A stretch of DNA of 64,000 bases from Dethiothermospora halolimnae (GTDB taxonomy: Bacteria; Bacillota; Clostridia; Tissierellales; VENL01): the NCBI RefSeq assembly GCF_037577855.1, contig NZ_JBAKFX010000015.1, positions 1 through 64,000 of the forward strand, written 5' to 3'. A model generated the notes under the pieces. The model saw only the letters and a program-made list of their open reading frames with translations. It was not told the DNA's origin and did not search any database. Positions 26,551-35,617 of the stretch are shown piece by piece. Position 1 is the stretch's first letter. The number at the start of each line of letters is the position of its first letter. Both the position numbers and the translations under genes were made by a program.

Positions 26551-29472
26551 CTATTTATTAAGATTAACCAATTTATTAAATAACCCTTTATTTTCCTTTA
26601 TCTTATCTTCATTACCAAGAACGCAACAATAATTCTCTTCCATTGAAGTTTTTAATAGCTCAGAAAGGGGTCTTATGTCTTCTATTTTAGAATTTAAAAC
26701 TTCAGATCTTTCCCTTTGAACATCATCATCTGTTATATTGCAAATATAGTTTTTCGTTGCTGTTATTCCCATCATATGGGGAGTTTGAGCAGAATCTAAT
26801 CTACTTATAGTACCTATTATATAACTGGTGAACTCATCATTATCTAGTTCTAGATCTTCAACATAATCATATGTCTTATCATATACATCAATAGTTTCTG
26901 AAAGATTAGGGTCACGGTATGAGAATGTTGTCATATTACCAGACCTTCCAAAGTTTATACCACAACCATAGGCTCCACCCTTTGCCCTTATTCTATTGTG
27001 AAGATAATCTACACTTAATATTGTGGATAAGACCTTCATATTTCCATTGTATTCATATCCTAAGTCTTTAAAATTATATCCCTTAGCCACATACTGAACA
27101 TTGGCATTTGATAAAATACCTTCGTTTAAGTTAGATTTTTCAAAGTTATAGTTTATAGTTCCGTAGTTTGTATTATCTAGGTCATCTGTAAGTTTATTTA
27201 GATTTTCTCTAAATAGGCTAAAATCATCCTTATCTCCTGTAAAACTTATGATTAAATTATTTTTATTAAATATCATATTATAAACTTTTTTAATGTTTCT
27301 AATTATATTATCACTGTTTGAATCGAAGTTTTGAGTGATGTCAGATATAAACCAATAAAAATCTAAACCATTTAATAGTTCACTATATTTAGAGCTTTTT
27401 GAATAATATGAAGCTACCCTTCTTGATGCAACGGAATGGCCTCTATTAAATATGGACATTTCAAGTCTTGATTTAGTTTGACTTATTAATTCCTTAATAC
27501 GTTCCTTATCATCAAATATAGAAGATGTAATAAGCTCTTTAGTAAGATTTATAAGGGATGTTATCTTGTCTCCTATTGCCTTACCTTTAACTTTAAACTT
27601 AGGATAAAAAACATCATCTTTGCCATTCTCGATATAAATCTCAGTATTAAACTTTATTCCACCGGTATTTACATAGATTTCATTTGATAACTCTGAATAG
27701 TCCATTGTCTTAGTATCAACTTTTCCTAATATTTTTGATAAAAGGTTTATATAAGGAATCAAATCTTCACTAACCATACTTACATCAAATAGTAAATCCA
27801 CATAACCTATTTTACTTGTAAATATATCATGGAAAAGTAAAGTTACATCCTCATCTTTTATAACATCTTGAGGAATAACTTGAGACTTAGAATTTACATC
27901 TGAAACTGATAATTTAGGTATTGTATCCCTGGCTTCTTTACTATCGGGGGATAGTTGTTTATCCCTAAGTTTTTTATTAGCTTCGATTAATTCTTCTATT
28001 TCTTTATCACTAAGAGATTCTTTATGCTTATCTAATCTTTGCTGAAGTTCTTTGTCCTTTTCTTCAGCTAGACCTTTTTTAGGATTCATAACAACTAAAG
28101 AACTATGGGGATTATTTATTATATTTTCTTCTATGAATTTTTCAAAATAGTTAGATTTAGCTAAGTTTCTTAATTCTTTTAGGGTTTCTTCATATCTTAT
28201 GTGGGTTGTAGGGTCGCTATCATATAGCCAACTATCTAGGGAATTTATATGATAGATTATACCCTTGGTAGGGAACCCTGTTGCTTCCCTTAGACTATAT
28301 TCAGTCATATTTATACAAGCAGAAATAAGTTTTTTATCTATTCCGTTACTAACTAAGTCCTTTAGTGTATTAAATACAATTTCCTTAAACTTATCTTTTT
28401 TATCCATTGATGTATTTTTAGCAGCAACACAAAAACTAGGTTGTATTCCATCGGTATCTATGTGTAATATATCTTCTCCAATACCAGCCTTTACTAGGGC
28501 TTTTTTAAGGGGAGCTGCTGAAGATTCGATTAATAAATCCTTTAATATACTAGACATTAAATATGTTTTAGCATCTCTATTATCACCTAGTACGAAATTT
28601 AAACTTAAATAGGTTTTATTTTCATCACTTTCTTCCTTAGAAACTGAATAATATTCTTCAGTCTCTTCCATGGATTTAAAGGGTGATTGGGGTTTAATCT
28701 CAGAGTCAATATCTATTTTTTCAAAATTAGATAAATAACCTTCATCAATAAATTTAAGCTGTTCTAAAACATCCCCATTACCATATAGATAGATATAGCT
28801 ATTTACAGGATGATAGAACTTTTTATGAAAGTTTAAAAAGTCTTCATATGTAAGGTCTGGGATAATATATGGATTTCCCCCTGAAGAATATTTATAGCAT
28901 GTATCAGGGTAAAGGGATTTTTGTATAGTTTCTTCTAAAATAGTTTCAGGAGATGAATAGGCGCCCCTCATTTCATTATATACAACACCTTTATACTTCA
29001 TTTGCTCATCTTTATTATTTAATTCATAATGCCATCCCTCTTGCATAAATATCTCAGGGATTTCATAGATGCTTGGATAGAATACTGCATCTAGGTAAAC
29101 ATCCATTAGATTATAAAAGTCTTTTTTGTTTCTACTGGCAACTGGGTATATTGTTTTGTCACTAAAGGTCATTGCATTAATAAATGTTTGTAAAGAACCT
29201 TTAACCATATCCATAAAAGGTTCCTTTGTTTTATATTTTCTAGAGCCAGATAGTACACAGTGCTCCACTATATGGGGAACCCCTGTACTATCTGTTGGCG
29301 GAGTTCTAAACCCTATGGAAAAAACCTTATTATCATCATCATTTTCTAGATGTAATAATCTCGCACCACTTTTTTTATGTTGAAAAATTCTTGCCATTGA
29401 TTTTACTTCATCAATTGGATATTGATCTATTAATTCAAATCCATGATAAACTTTACCAGATTGAAAACTCAT
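26551..29472 (-). CDS. M16C-family metallopeptidase (presequence protease-like)
   Basis: A 973-residue zinc peptidase. The inverted HxxEH motif is PHIVEHCVLSG (about residues 66-75) and a distal glutamate lies in YNEMRGAYS. The length and the four-domain layout match the PreP/Cym1 group that degrades peptides inside a closed chamber. It has no signal peptide, so it is cytoplasmic. The start at 29472 (MSFQSG) is set by AAGGAGG seven bases upstream; an ATG two codons earlier is too close. Confidence 0.93.
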   Translation of the reverse strand: MSFQSGKVYHGFELIDQYPIDEVKSMARIFQHKKSGARLLHLENDDDNKVFSIGFRTPPTDSTGVPHIVEHCVLSGSRKYKTKEPFMDMVKGSLQTFINAMTFSDKTIYPVASRNKKDFYNLMDVYLDAVFYPSIYEIPEIFMQEGWHYELNNKDEQMKYKGVVYNEMRGAYSSPETILEETIQKSLYPDTCYKYSSGGNPYIIPDLTYEDFLNFHKKFYHPVNSYIYLYGNGDVLEQLKFIDEGYLSNFEKIDIDSEIKPQSPFKSMEETEEYYSVSKEESDENKTYLSLNFVLGDNRDAKTYLMSSILKDLLIESSAAPLKKALVKAGIGEDILHIDTDGIQPSFCVAAKNTSMDKKDKFKEIVFNTLKDLVSNGIDKKLISACINMTEYSLREATGFPTKGIIYHINSLDSWLYDSDPTTHIRYEETLKELRNLAKSNYFEKFIEENIINNPHSSLVVMNPKKGLAEEKDKELQQRLDKHKESLSDKEIEELIEANKKLRDKQLSPDSKEARDTIPKLSVSDVNSKSQVIPQDVIKDEDVTLLFHDIFTSKIGYVDLLFDVSMVSEDLIPYINLLSKILGKVDTKTMDYSELSNEIYVNTGGIKFNTEIYIENGKDDVFYPKFKVKGKAIGDKITSLINLTKELITSSIFDDKERIKELISQTKSRLEMSIFNRGHSVASRRVASYYSKSSKYSELLNGLDFYWFISDITQNFDSNSDNIIRNIKKVYNMIFNKNNLIISFTGDKDDFSLFRENLNKLTDDLDNTNYGTINYNFEKSNLNEGILSNANVQYVAKGYNFKDLGYEYNGNMKVLSTILSVDYLHNRIRAKGGAYGCGINFGRSGNMTTFSYRDPNLSETIDVYDKTYDYVEDLELDNDEFTSYIIGTISRLDSAQTPHMMGITATKNYICNITDDDVQRERSEVLNSKIEDIRPLSELLKTSMEENYCCVLGNEDKIKENKGLFNKLVNLNK

Positions 29473-29532
29473 TAACATACCTCCTTATTAATAACATATA
29501 TACTTTAATATACTACTTATTGCCTAGATATT

Positions 29533-29589
29533 CAACTTATTAAAATAACTAGCACCCCTTAAAGGTATGCTAGTTATTTTAATAAGTTG
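29533..29589 (-). terminator. Terminator of the ligase-racemase operon, 22-bp arms
   Basis: A perfect 22-bp inverted repeat (29533-29554 and 29568-29589) with a 13-base loop. On the minus strand it follows the racemase stop by 5 bases and separates that operon from the M16 gene. Confidence 0.85.
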
Positions 29590-29594
29590 TAGTT

Positions 29595-30284
29595 TTACTT
29601 TGTAATTGCCTTAGCTAAAACTTCCATTGGATCGATTAATGGAACATTGACATGATAATCTCTTAATACTAATCTAAGTTCAGTACATCCAGCAATTAAA
29701 AGTTCCGCTCCTTTATTAATTAATTCATTACTTGCCCTTTTTAATAGATCTAAAGGTTCACCTTCGGTGTTACCGCTTTTTATACCATTTGCTCCATAGA
29801 TTGCCTTCATAACCATTTCATCCTGGGTTTCAGCTGATGGATAAATAATATCAGTATTGGTTAAATACTTTTCAAATAGTCCCGTTTTAATAGTACCTGA
29901 AGTTGCCAGGACTCCTATTTTTTCTACATCAGGATAGCATAGAGAAATATACTTTTTCACCTCTTCTAAAGCATTTAAAATAGGGAAAGATAATTTACTT
30001 TGGATCTTATCTATAAAATAATGGGATGTTATACAGGGGATACACCCCACATCTACTCCTAGCATCTCTAAGTTTTTACCGGTTTCAACTAATGCATTGA
30101 CTGGACTTTCTCCAATACCTAAAATTGCCTCTGTTCGATCGGGGATTTTAGCATTACTATCGATTATTACACGAAAATGGTCTTGGTCCTTCCTTGCGTC
30201 AGTGGCCTTAATAATTTTCATATAAAGATCAGCCGTTGCTTCAGGTCCCATACCTCCGATAATACCTATAACCTTATTATTCAC
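29595..30284 (-). CDS. Aspartate/glutamate racemase family protein
   Basis: A 229-residue cofactor-independent racemase. The GGMGPEATADLY opening and the two catalytic cysteines, C84 in IPCITSH and C200 in AGCTEL, are present, so it should be active. It starts with GTG after GGAGGTGATA. It interconverts L and D forms of aspartate, glutamate or a related amino acid. It is the last gene of a three-gene operon with an ATP-grasp ligase and a Mur-like ligase, which suggests that it supplies a D-amino acid to them. Confidence 0.88.
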   Translation of the reverse strand: MNNKVIGIIGGMGPEATADLYMKIIKATDARKDQDHFRVIIDSNAKIPDRTEAILGIGESPVNALVETGKNLEMLGVDVGCIPCITSHYFIDKIQSKLSFPILNALEEVKKYISLCYPDVEKIGVLATSGTIKTGLFEKYLTNTDIIYPSAETQDEMVMKAIYGANGIKSGNTEGEPLDLLKRASNELINKGAELLIAGCTELRLVLRDYHVNVPLIDPMEVLAKAITK

Positions 30285-30324
30285 AAAATATCACCTCCGG
30301 AATTTAAAGACCTGAAACTCCATA

Positions 30325-31869
30325 TTATACTATGCCCGCAACTCTATTGGCCAAGGGTTTAAATAATAAATCCTTATCTATATCAGGTCTTAGTTTATGC
30401 AATTGATTAAGGGCAATCTGTGCACCATAATCCATACCTTGACATCCTGCTAAAAGGAGCACATCATTTTTTTTAACTGAAGAAATACCTTTAGATATGG
30501 CATGGGATAGTTCTTTAAAAAGACTAACTTTTATACCAGCATCGGTAACCACCTCTTGAAAGACTTCAAGTTCTTCCTTTGTTACCCTGTCTTTATCTGT
30601 AACATGGGATCTACTTAAGGTAGCAATAATCTCTGTAAAACCCAGTTTCTTAGCCCACTTAACAATGGTTTCGGCATTTTCTTTATTTACAGTTGTACCG
30701 CGACTCCCCCTTATTGCATAAACCAGTTTAAGATTATTATAATCCATACGTTGTAATGTACCCATTGTTATATCAATGTTACCGGCATTTGCAAAATGAT
30801 CATCTATAATTTTGAAGTCATTTTCAAAAATAAATTCAAATCTACGTTCTACACCGGAAAAGGTCTTAGTACTTTTTTGTATAACAGGTATAGGTACACC
30901 GCATAGTAGAGCAACAGATATTGCCACCATAGAATTATAAACGGAGTGATAACCGGGCACAGATAGCTCTATGTCAAATTCAGTAGGGTTGTATTCTATA
31001 TTATCTATTTTAATAGTATTTTTTATCTCTACTGTAAAACGGGCCCTTCCAGTTGATAAATCAAGATTTTTACATGTAATATCTCCACTTTTGTTTTCAA
31101 TGCCAAAGGTCAATACATTTGCTTTGGTTTCATTTATTAATGATGAAGAATAGGGACAGTCCAAATTCAAAATTGCCCAACTTCCCTCTTTAGCATTTCT
31201 TATTAAACTAGCTTTACTATCAAAATATTCCTCAAAGGAACCATGTAGGTCAATATGTTCCCTACTTATATTATTTAATGTTACAATATCAAAATCAACA
31301 TTCCCAACCCTACTAAGGGCTAAAGCTGAAGATGAAACTTCCATGGCCACATGGGATACATTATGTTTTTTCATTTTTGAAAAATAGCCATGTAGATCCA
31401 ATGATTCTGGAGTAGTTAGTTTAGCTGCCTCGGAAAAGTCACCGATTTTGATTTTTACAGTTCCAATAAGCCCTGTATTAAGATTATGACTTTCTAGAAT
31501 ATGGTTAGTCATAAAGGTAGTAGTGGTCTTTCCATTAGTGGCAGTAATACCAATGGTTTTTATAAATCTTGAAGGGTAGTTATAGAACTTATCACTTAGT
31601 GCAGCTAATGCACTGCGACTATCTTTAACTTTAAACTGGGGAATATCCCAACCTTCTTGAAAATCTTCAACAATAATAGCAACCGCTCCATTTGCAACAG
31701 CTTTTAAAATATATCTATGACCGTCGGTTTTAAAACCCTTTATACAAACAAAAATATCTCCAGATTTAACTTTTTTAGAATGATATGCGATACCACTAAT
31801 ATCTATATTTTTTTTATTCCAAGATTCTAAAACATCAATTGACTTAAGTAAGTCATACAATTTAGTCAT
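30325..31869 (-). CDS. Divergent MurE-like Mur ligase
   Basis: A 514-residue Mur-ligase-family protein. The N-terminal MurE-type domain (HSKKVKSGDIFVCIKG), the ATP P-loop GITATNGKTTTT (107-118), TTPESLDLH, NISREHIDLHG and the lysine in YFDSKASL (K219, the likely carbamylated residue) are all present. The C-terminal domain departs from true MurE: there is no DNPR motif, and the usual GCGGDRD region reads AIRGSRGTTVNKE. So the acceptor amino acid probably differs from meso-diaminopimelate. It lies 33 bases after the ATP-grasp gene and 40 before the racemase. It joins an amino acid to an acyl group using ATP; the substrate is inferred. Confidence 0.82.
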   Translation of the reverse strand: MTKLYDLLKSIDVLESWNKKNIDISGIAYHSKKVKSGDIFVCIKGFKTDGHRYILKAVANGAVAIIVEDFQEGWDIPQFKVKDSRSALAALSDKFYNYPSRFIKTIGITATNGKTTTTFMTNHILESHNLNTGLIGTVKIKIGDFSEAAKLTTPESLDLHGYFSKMKKHNVSHVAMEVSSSALALSRVGNVDFDIVTLNNISREHIDLHGSFEEYFDSKASLIRNAKEGSWAILNLDCPYSSSLINETKANVLTFGIENKSGDITCKNLDLSTGRARFTVEIKNTIKIDNIEYNPTEFDIELSVPGYHSVYNSMVAISVALLCGVPIPVIQKSTKTFSGVERRFEFIFENDFKIIDDHFANAGNIDITMGTLQRMDYNNLKLVYAIRGSRGTTVNKENAETIVKWAKKLGFTEIIATLSRSHVTDKDRVTKEELEVFQEVVTDAGIKVSLFKELSHAISKGISSVKKNDVLLLAGCQGMDYGAQIALNQLHKLRPDIDKDLLFKPLANRVAGIV

Positions 31870-31902
31870 TTGTATCTCCCTTCATTTATCTATTGTTTGT
31901 GA

Positions 31903-33087
31903 TCATCTTTTCAGTACTTTATTAAAAACACGGCCAACAATTTTCCTGCCAAATTGAAATGCTGGTTTAGGATCTTTTAAATCCCAAATAGCATATGCCT
32001 TTGGTTGAAAGTAGGATTTTAATACTTTACCAAATGTTAATTGACCTGTTTTTATGTATTTTCTAACTGCTAAAAGGTCTTCAAAGGCATACCAAAATAC
32101 CAAGTTAGTATCATGGGTTATACCCTTAGACTCTAGAGGCTCACCGATTAAATCCATATAAGTTATATAGGGAATATTAATTCCAGTTTTAAATAGTAGA
32201 CTATTTAAGTTTGTAATACGAACATTGATCTCTATTAAATAAAATTTTCCGGTATCAGCATCCTTTTTAAACTCTATCTCAGCAAAACCTTTATAACCAA
32301 TATCCTCTAAAAACTTTGTTCCTATTTTTTCAATTTCTGGAATGTACTTTTGTTTAGTATAAACAGAAGCACCAAAATTAATAGGATATTGACGGAGTTT
32401 TTGACAGGTTACCCAATGGGTTACCTTGCCCTGTTGATCTAAGTAGGCATCAAAGGTATGCATATGGTCATCAAAACCAGGTATTATTCTTTGTATTATA
32501 ACCTCTAAACCTTCATCAGTGGCTAGTTTAATAGATTTTTCCAACTCATCTCTATTATAGACTTTGAACATTTTTTTCCGAAACTTAGATACGAAAGAAG
32601 GAGAATCTACAGGTTTCACTAGACAAGGGTATTTAATAATTTTTTCGACCTTATCAATAAAGTTTTCTTCATTTATTCTTACCGTTTCGGGAACTAAAAT
32701 ACCATGTTTTGATGCTAAACTATGGAGGGTTTCTTTATTCATAACTTCTGTATAAAGCCCCTGTTTAGTCTGGGGTATTAAAAAATATTCCTTTAACTTT
32801 ATTAAATATTTATCTATAAACTCAACATAGGGATCAGCACATGGAATTAATACCGGGGGCTTATCCTGTTTTTTAGCATAATCAATTAAGAAATGAACAA
32901 GACCCTCTGGATTTTTCTTATAGTGGGGTCCTACTAAAGTTTCAGAACAATATTTAGAATGGAAACCATAGGTACCATCTTTGGAGTAATCCACTGCAAC
33001 TACATTAATACCGTGAACACCTAGACACCGGATAGTACTAAGGCCTATATAATAATTAGCACCGAGGATAAGGGCTTTGTTCTTCAT
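31903..33087 (-). CDS. ATP-grasp carboxylate-amine ligase
   Basis: A 394-residue ATP-grasp protein: N-terminal Rossmann-like domain (KALILGANYYIGLS), then the ATP-grasp fold with YPCLVKPVDS, VIIQRIIPG and the metal-binding LIEINVRIT. It resembles carbamoyl-phosphate-synthase-like ligases, including the D-aspartate ligase type that builds peptidoglycan cross-bridges. In Enterococcus faecium that ligase works with an aspartate racemase, and a racemase is in this operon. ATG follows AAGGAGAT. First gene of the three-gene operon. Confidence 0.82.
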   Translation of the reverse strand: MKNKALILGANYYIGLSTIRCLGVHGINVVAVDYSKDGTYGFHSKYCSETLVGPHYKKNPEGLVHFLIDYAKKQDKPPVLIPCADPYVEFIDKYLIKLKEYFLIPQTKQGLYTEVMNKETLHSLASKHGILVPETVRINEENFIDKVEKIIKYPCLVKPVDSPSFVSKFRKKMFKVYNRDELEKSIKLATDEGLEVIIQRIIPGFDDHMHTFDAYLDQQGKVTHWVTCQKLRQYPINFGASVYTKQKYIPEIEKIGTKFLEDIGYKGFAEIEFKKDADTGKFYLIEINVRITNLNSLLFKTGINIPYITYMDLIGEPLESKGITHDTNLVFWYAFEDLLAVRKYIKTGQLTFGKVLKSYFQPKAYAIWDLKDPKPAFQFGRKIVGRVFNKVLKR

Positions 33088-33265
33088 TACTTCATCTCCT
33101 TATTTATAAGTAATAATATTTATTAAAACTTCTATATTAAAGACAAAAAGAGCCATTTTAAAAGCCCATTTAAATAAGTCTAAATAATCCCATTTATTGT
33201 CCATTTATAAATTTATTTTATCACAAAAATTATACTAAGGAAAGGAGTAAAAACAAGGGAAAACC

Positions 33266-34471
33266 TTATTTTTTAACACAATTCCTTCCTTTTTTCTTAG
33301 CCCTATATAAAGCCTTATCTGCCCCTTTCATTACTTCCTTAGGTGTTTTGTATTTATCATTTTTCTCAGCCACACCAATGCTCACGGTGACACATAGTTT
33401 TTTAGATACGATTTTTTTCTTCCCTTTAACCTTTCGTTTCTTTTTATACATATACTGTTCTTTTTCTATAGTTTCCCTTAATTCTTCTAAATGGGGAATT
33501 ACCCTGTTCATGGTTTTACCTGGAAACAATATAGTAAACTCTTCTCCACCATATCTAAAGGCTCTTCCACCACCATTTACATTCTTTAAAATTGAAGCCA
33601 CCATTTTTAGAACTTCGTCACCGGCATCATGACCATACTTATCATTAAACTTTTTAAAAAAGTCAATATCAATCATGGCAATTGTATACCTATTTCCTAA
33701 TTTCATCAGAGATTCCATAAGGGCCCGCCTTGCAGGAATCTTTGTTAACTGGTCTGAATATGCCATAGAATATGAGGATTCTATTATTCCTATAATAAGT
33801 ATTAATCCTGATAATGAAAAAAGTATATCTAAGGATAGGGGTTTGTCCTTTATAAAAAGACCACTAAAGATAGCTAAGACTACTCCTATAAATGAGCTAT
33901 CCATAAGGGTAGGCTTTATAAACATCCTTATACTTAAAAGTAAAAAGGTTAAGAAAAATAATAAAATAGAAATTTGAGGCATGGGAATAATACTACCATA
34001 TTCTAGGTCAATTATCTTGTGGGATATTAATGACTGAATACTATTATTACTTGGCTTAGTAATCCACCATATTAAAAATATTTGAAAGAGAATGAATCCA
34101 AAACGTATTTTTCCCCATGGAGTTAAAATACCCCTTTCCCTTAAGATAGAAAATAAAAGTATATTTATTGGAATTAAAAAAGAGATTGTATCAAAAACTT
34201 TATTAACTTCGTTATTACCGCCTAATATCAATCCATCATAGGATAAAGCTAATTGACTTAATCCAAGTATTAAACAAAGGAAAAACACCTTGCTTTTATT
34301 AAATCGGGATCCTAATATCATTCCCAATGGGAATAGAATATAGGATGTGTATTGCAAAATAACAGGCCAAGGGTTAGGTATTTTTTCCATATTAAATATT
34401 AGAATATATGTAGCTATTAATAGACTAATGGGTATACTTAAAAAAGTAAATGTTTTTGTAGTATTTCTCAA
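33266..34471 (-). CDS. Membrane GGDEF protein (diguanylate cyclase)
   Basis: A 401-residue protein with about eight hydrophobic helices in the first 240 residues and a GGDEF domain. The active-site loop reads RYGGEEF, so cyclase activity (two GTP to c-di-GMP) is expected. The stretch MIDIDFFKKFNDKYGH is conserved. A basic insert (KKKRKVKGKKKIV) lies before the last strands. No c-di-GMP riboswitch was seen in the window. Confidence 0.9.
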   Translation of the reverse strand: MRNTTKTFTFLSIPISLLIATYILIFNMEKIPNPWPVILQYTSYILFPLGMILGSRFNKSKVFFLCLILGLSQLALSYDGLILGGNNEVNKVFDTISFLIPINILLFSILRERGILTPWGKIRFGFILFQIFLIWWITKPSNNSIQSLISHKIIDLEYGSIIPMPQISILLFFLTFLLLSIRMFIKPTLMDSSFIGVVLAIFSGLFIKDKPLSLDILFSLSGLILIIGIIESSYSMAYSDQLTKIPARRALMESLMKLGNRYTIAMIDIDFFKKFNDKYGHDAGDEVLKMVASILKNVNGGGRAFRYGGEEFTILFPGKTMNRVIPHLEELRETIEKEQYMYKKKRKVKGKKKIVSKKLCVTVSIGVAEKNDKYKTPKEVMKGADKALYRAKKKGRNCVKK

Positions 34472-34677
34472 TATTATAACCCCTTTTATAAAAATTTATT
34501 ATATAGTTATACAATATTTATCATGTATTTATAATACCATAATAGATTTGGATTTTCACTGTGACATTATATCTAAATATATACAAGGGGATATTTAGTT
34601 AAATGTTATAAAGTGAAGAATAATCATAGTTGATAAAATATATTTACTAAAGATAATATTTAAATGGAGGGATAAAT

Positions 34678-35460
34678 ATGAAGTTAAATAGTCTACTCAA
34701 ATCAGCAGATAAAAATTTGGCTGCTTCAATCAGACATAGGATTAATAATTCAGAGAAGGGAAAGCTATATGAAACTGAATCCTATATGATATATACTATT
34801 GGGGTGGACAATAAGGATGGACATATAAATGGTGTTCTTTGTTTTGACCAATGTGGAGAAGATGTTATTAGAAAAGCTGATGAATTTTTTAAACCAATTA
34901 ATAGGGACTATGTATTCTGGATAAGGGATCATGGGGATAATAAATTAGAAAGAATTCTTAAAGACAAGGGTTATAAAGCAAAAAGGGAGCCGGGCTCTGC
35001 AGGAATGATTATAAAGGAAAAAATAAATGCAGTTAGTATTCCTAAAGGATTTGAAATAAAGAGGGTCACAAATTCAAAGGAGGTCAAAGACTTTGCTTTA
35101 GTGACTAAAAAATCCTTTGAGAAACCTGATATTGTTACAGAAGCAATGTTTAGCTCAGATGATATTTTAATATCTCCTAATACAAGGGCTTTTGTTATAT
35201 ATGAAGATAATAGGCCTGTATCGGCAGTAACCATGACACTATCACAAGAGGTTGCAGGTATCTATTGGGTGGGAACTATTGAAGAGGCTAGAGGAAAAGG
35301 TTTAGGAAGCTATATAACCCAAGTGTCTACGAATAAAGCCTTTGACTTAGGAACTAAGGCAGTTGTTTTACAGGCTTCTGAGGCTGGAGAAAGGGTATAT
35401 AAAAAGCTGGGATATGAGACTATTACAAGATATAGATGGTATCCAATTGAAACATTATAA
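34678..35460 (+). CDS. GNAT-family N-acetyltransferase
   Basis: A 260-residue protein whose C-terminal half is a GNAT domain (GTIEEARGKGLGSYI, ERVYKKLGYE). The N-terminal half is a separate alpha/beta domain of similar size. ATG follows GGAGGG. The stop lies in a perfect 42-base palindrome. Substrate unknown. Confidence 0.85.
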   Translation: MKLNSLLKSADKNLAASIRHRINNSEKGKLYETESYMIYTIGVDNKDGHINGVLCFDQCGEDVIRKADEFFKPINRDYVFWIRDHGDNKLERILKDKGYKAKREPGSAGMIIKEKINAVSIPKGFEIKRVTNSKEVKDFALVTKKSFEKPDIVTEAMFSSDDILISPNTRAFVIYEDNRPVSAVTMTLSQEVAGIYWVGTIEEARGKGLGSYITQVSTNKAFDLGTKAVVLQASEAGERVYKKLGYETITRYRWYPIETL

Positions 35461-35491
35461 AACTTTCCCTAGGGAAAGTTTTATAATGTTT
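35450..35491. terminator. Perfect 42-base palindromic terminator
   Basis: The 42 bases equal their own reverse complement, centred on CCCTAGGG at 35467-35474. It contains the GNAT stop codon and is followed by T-rich sequence. Confidence 0.82.
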
Positions 35492-35617
35492 GAAGTTTAA
35501 ATAAGATATTGTTTAATATTTTGTCTAAAAATGTTAAAATAATATTGCTAATTAAATTTTTACCATGGGGTTATATAGAAATATAATAAGATCATAAAAA
35601 ACTAGGGGGAGATAAAA

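Noticed and set aside
30325..31869. Ordinary MurE of the main cell-wall pathway
   Set aside because: Not excluded completely, but it lacks the DNPR motif, has a changed C-terminal domain and is not in a dcw-type cluster.
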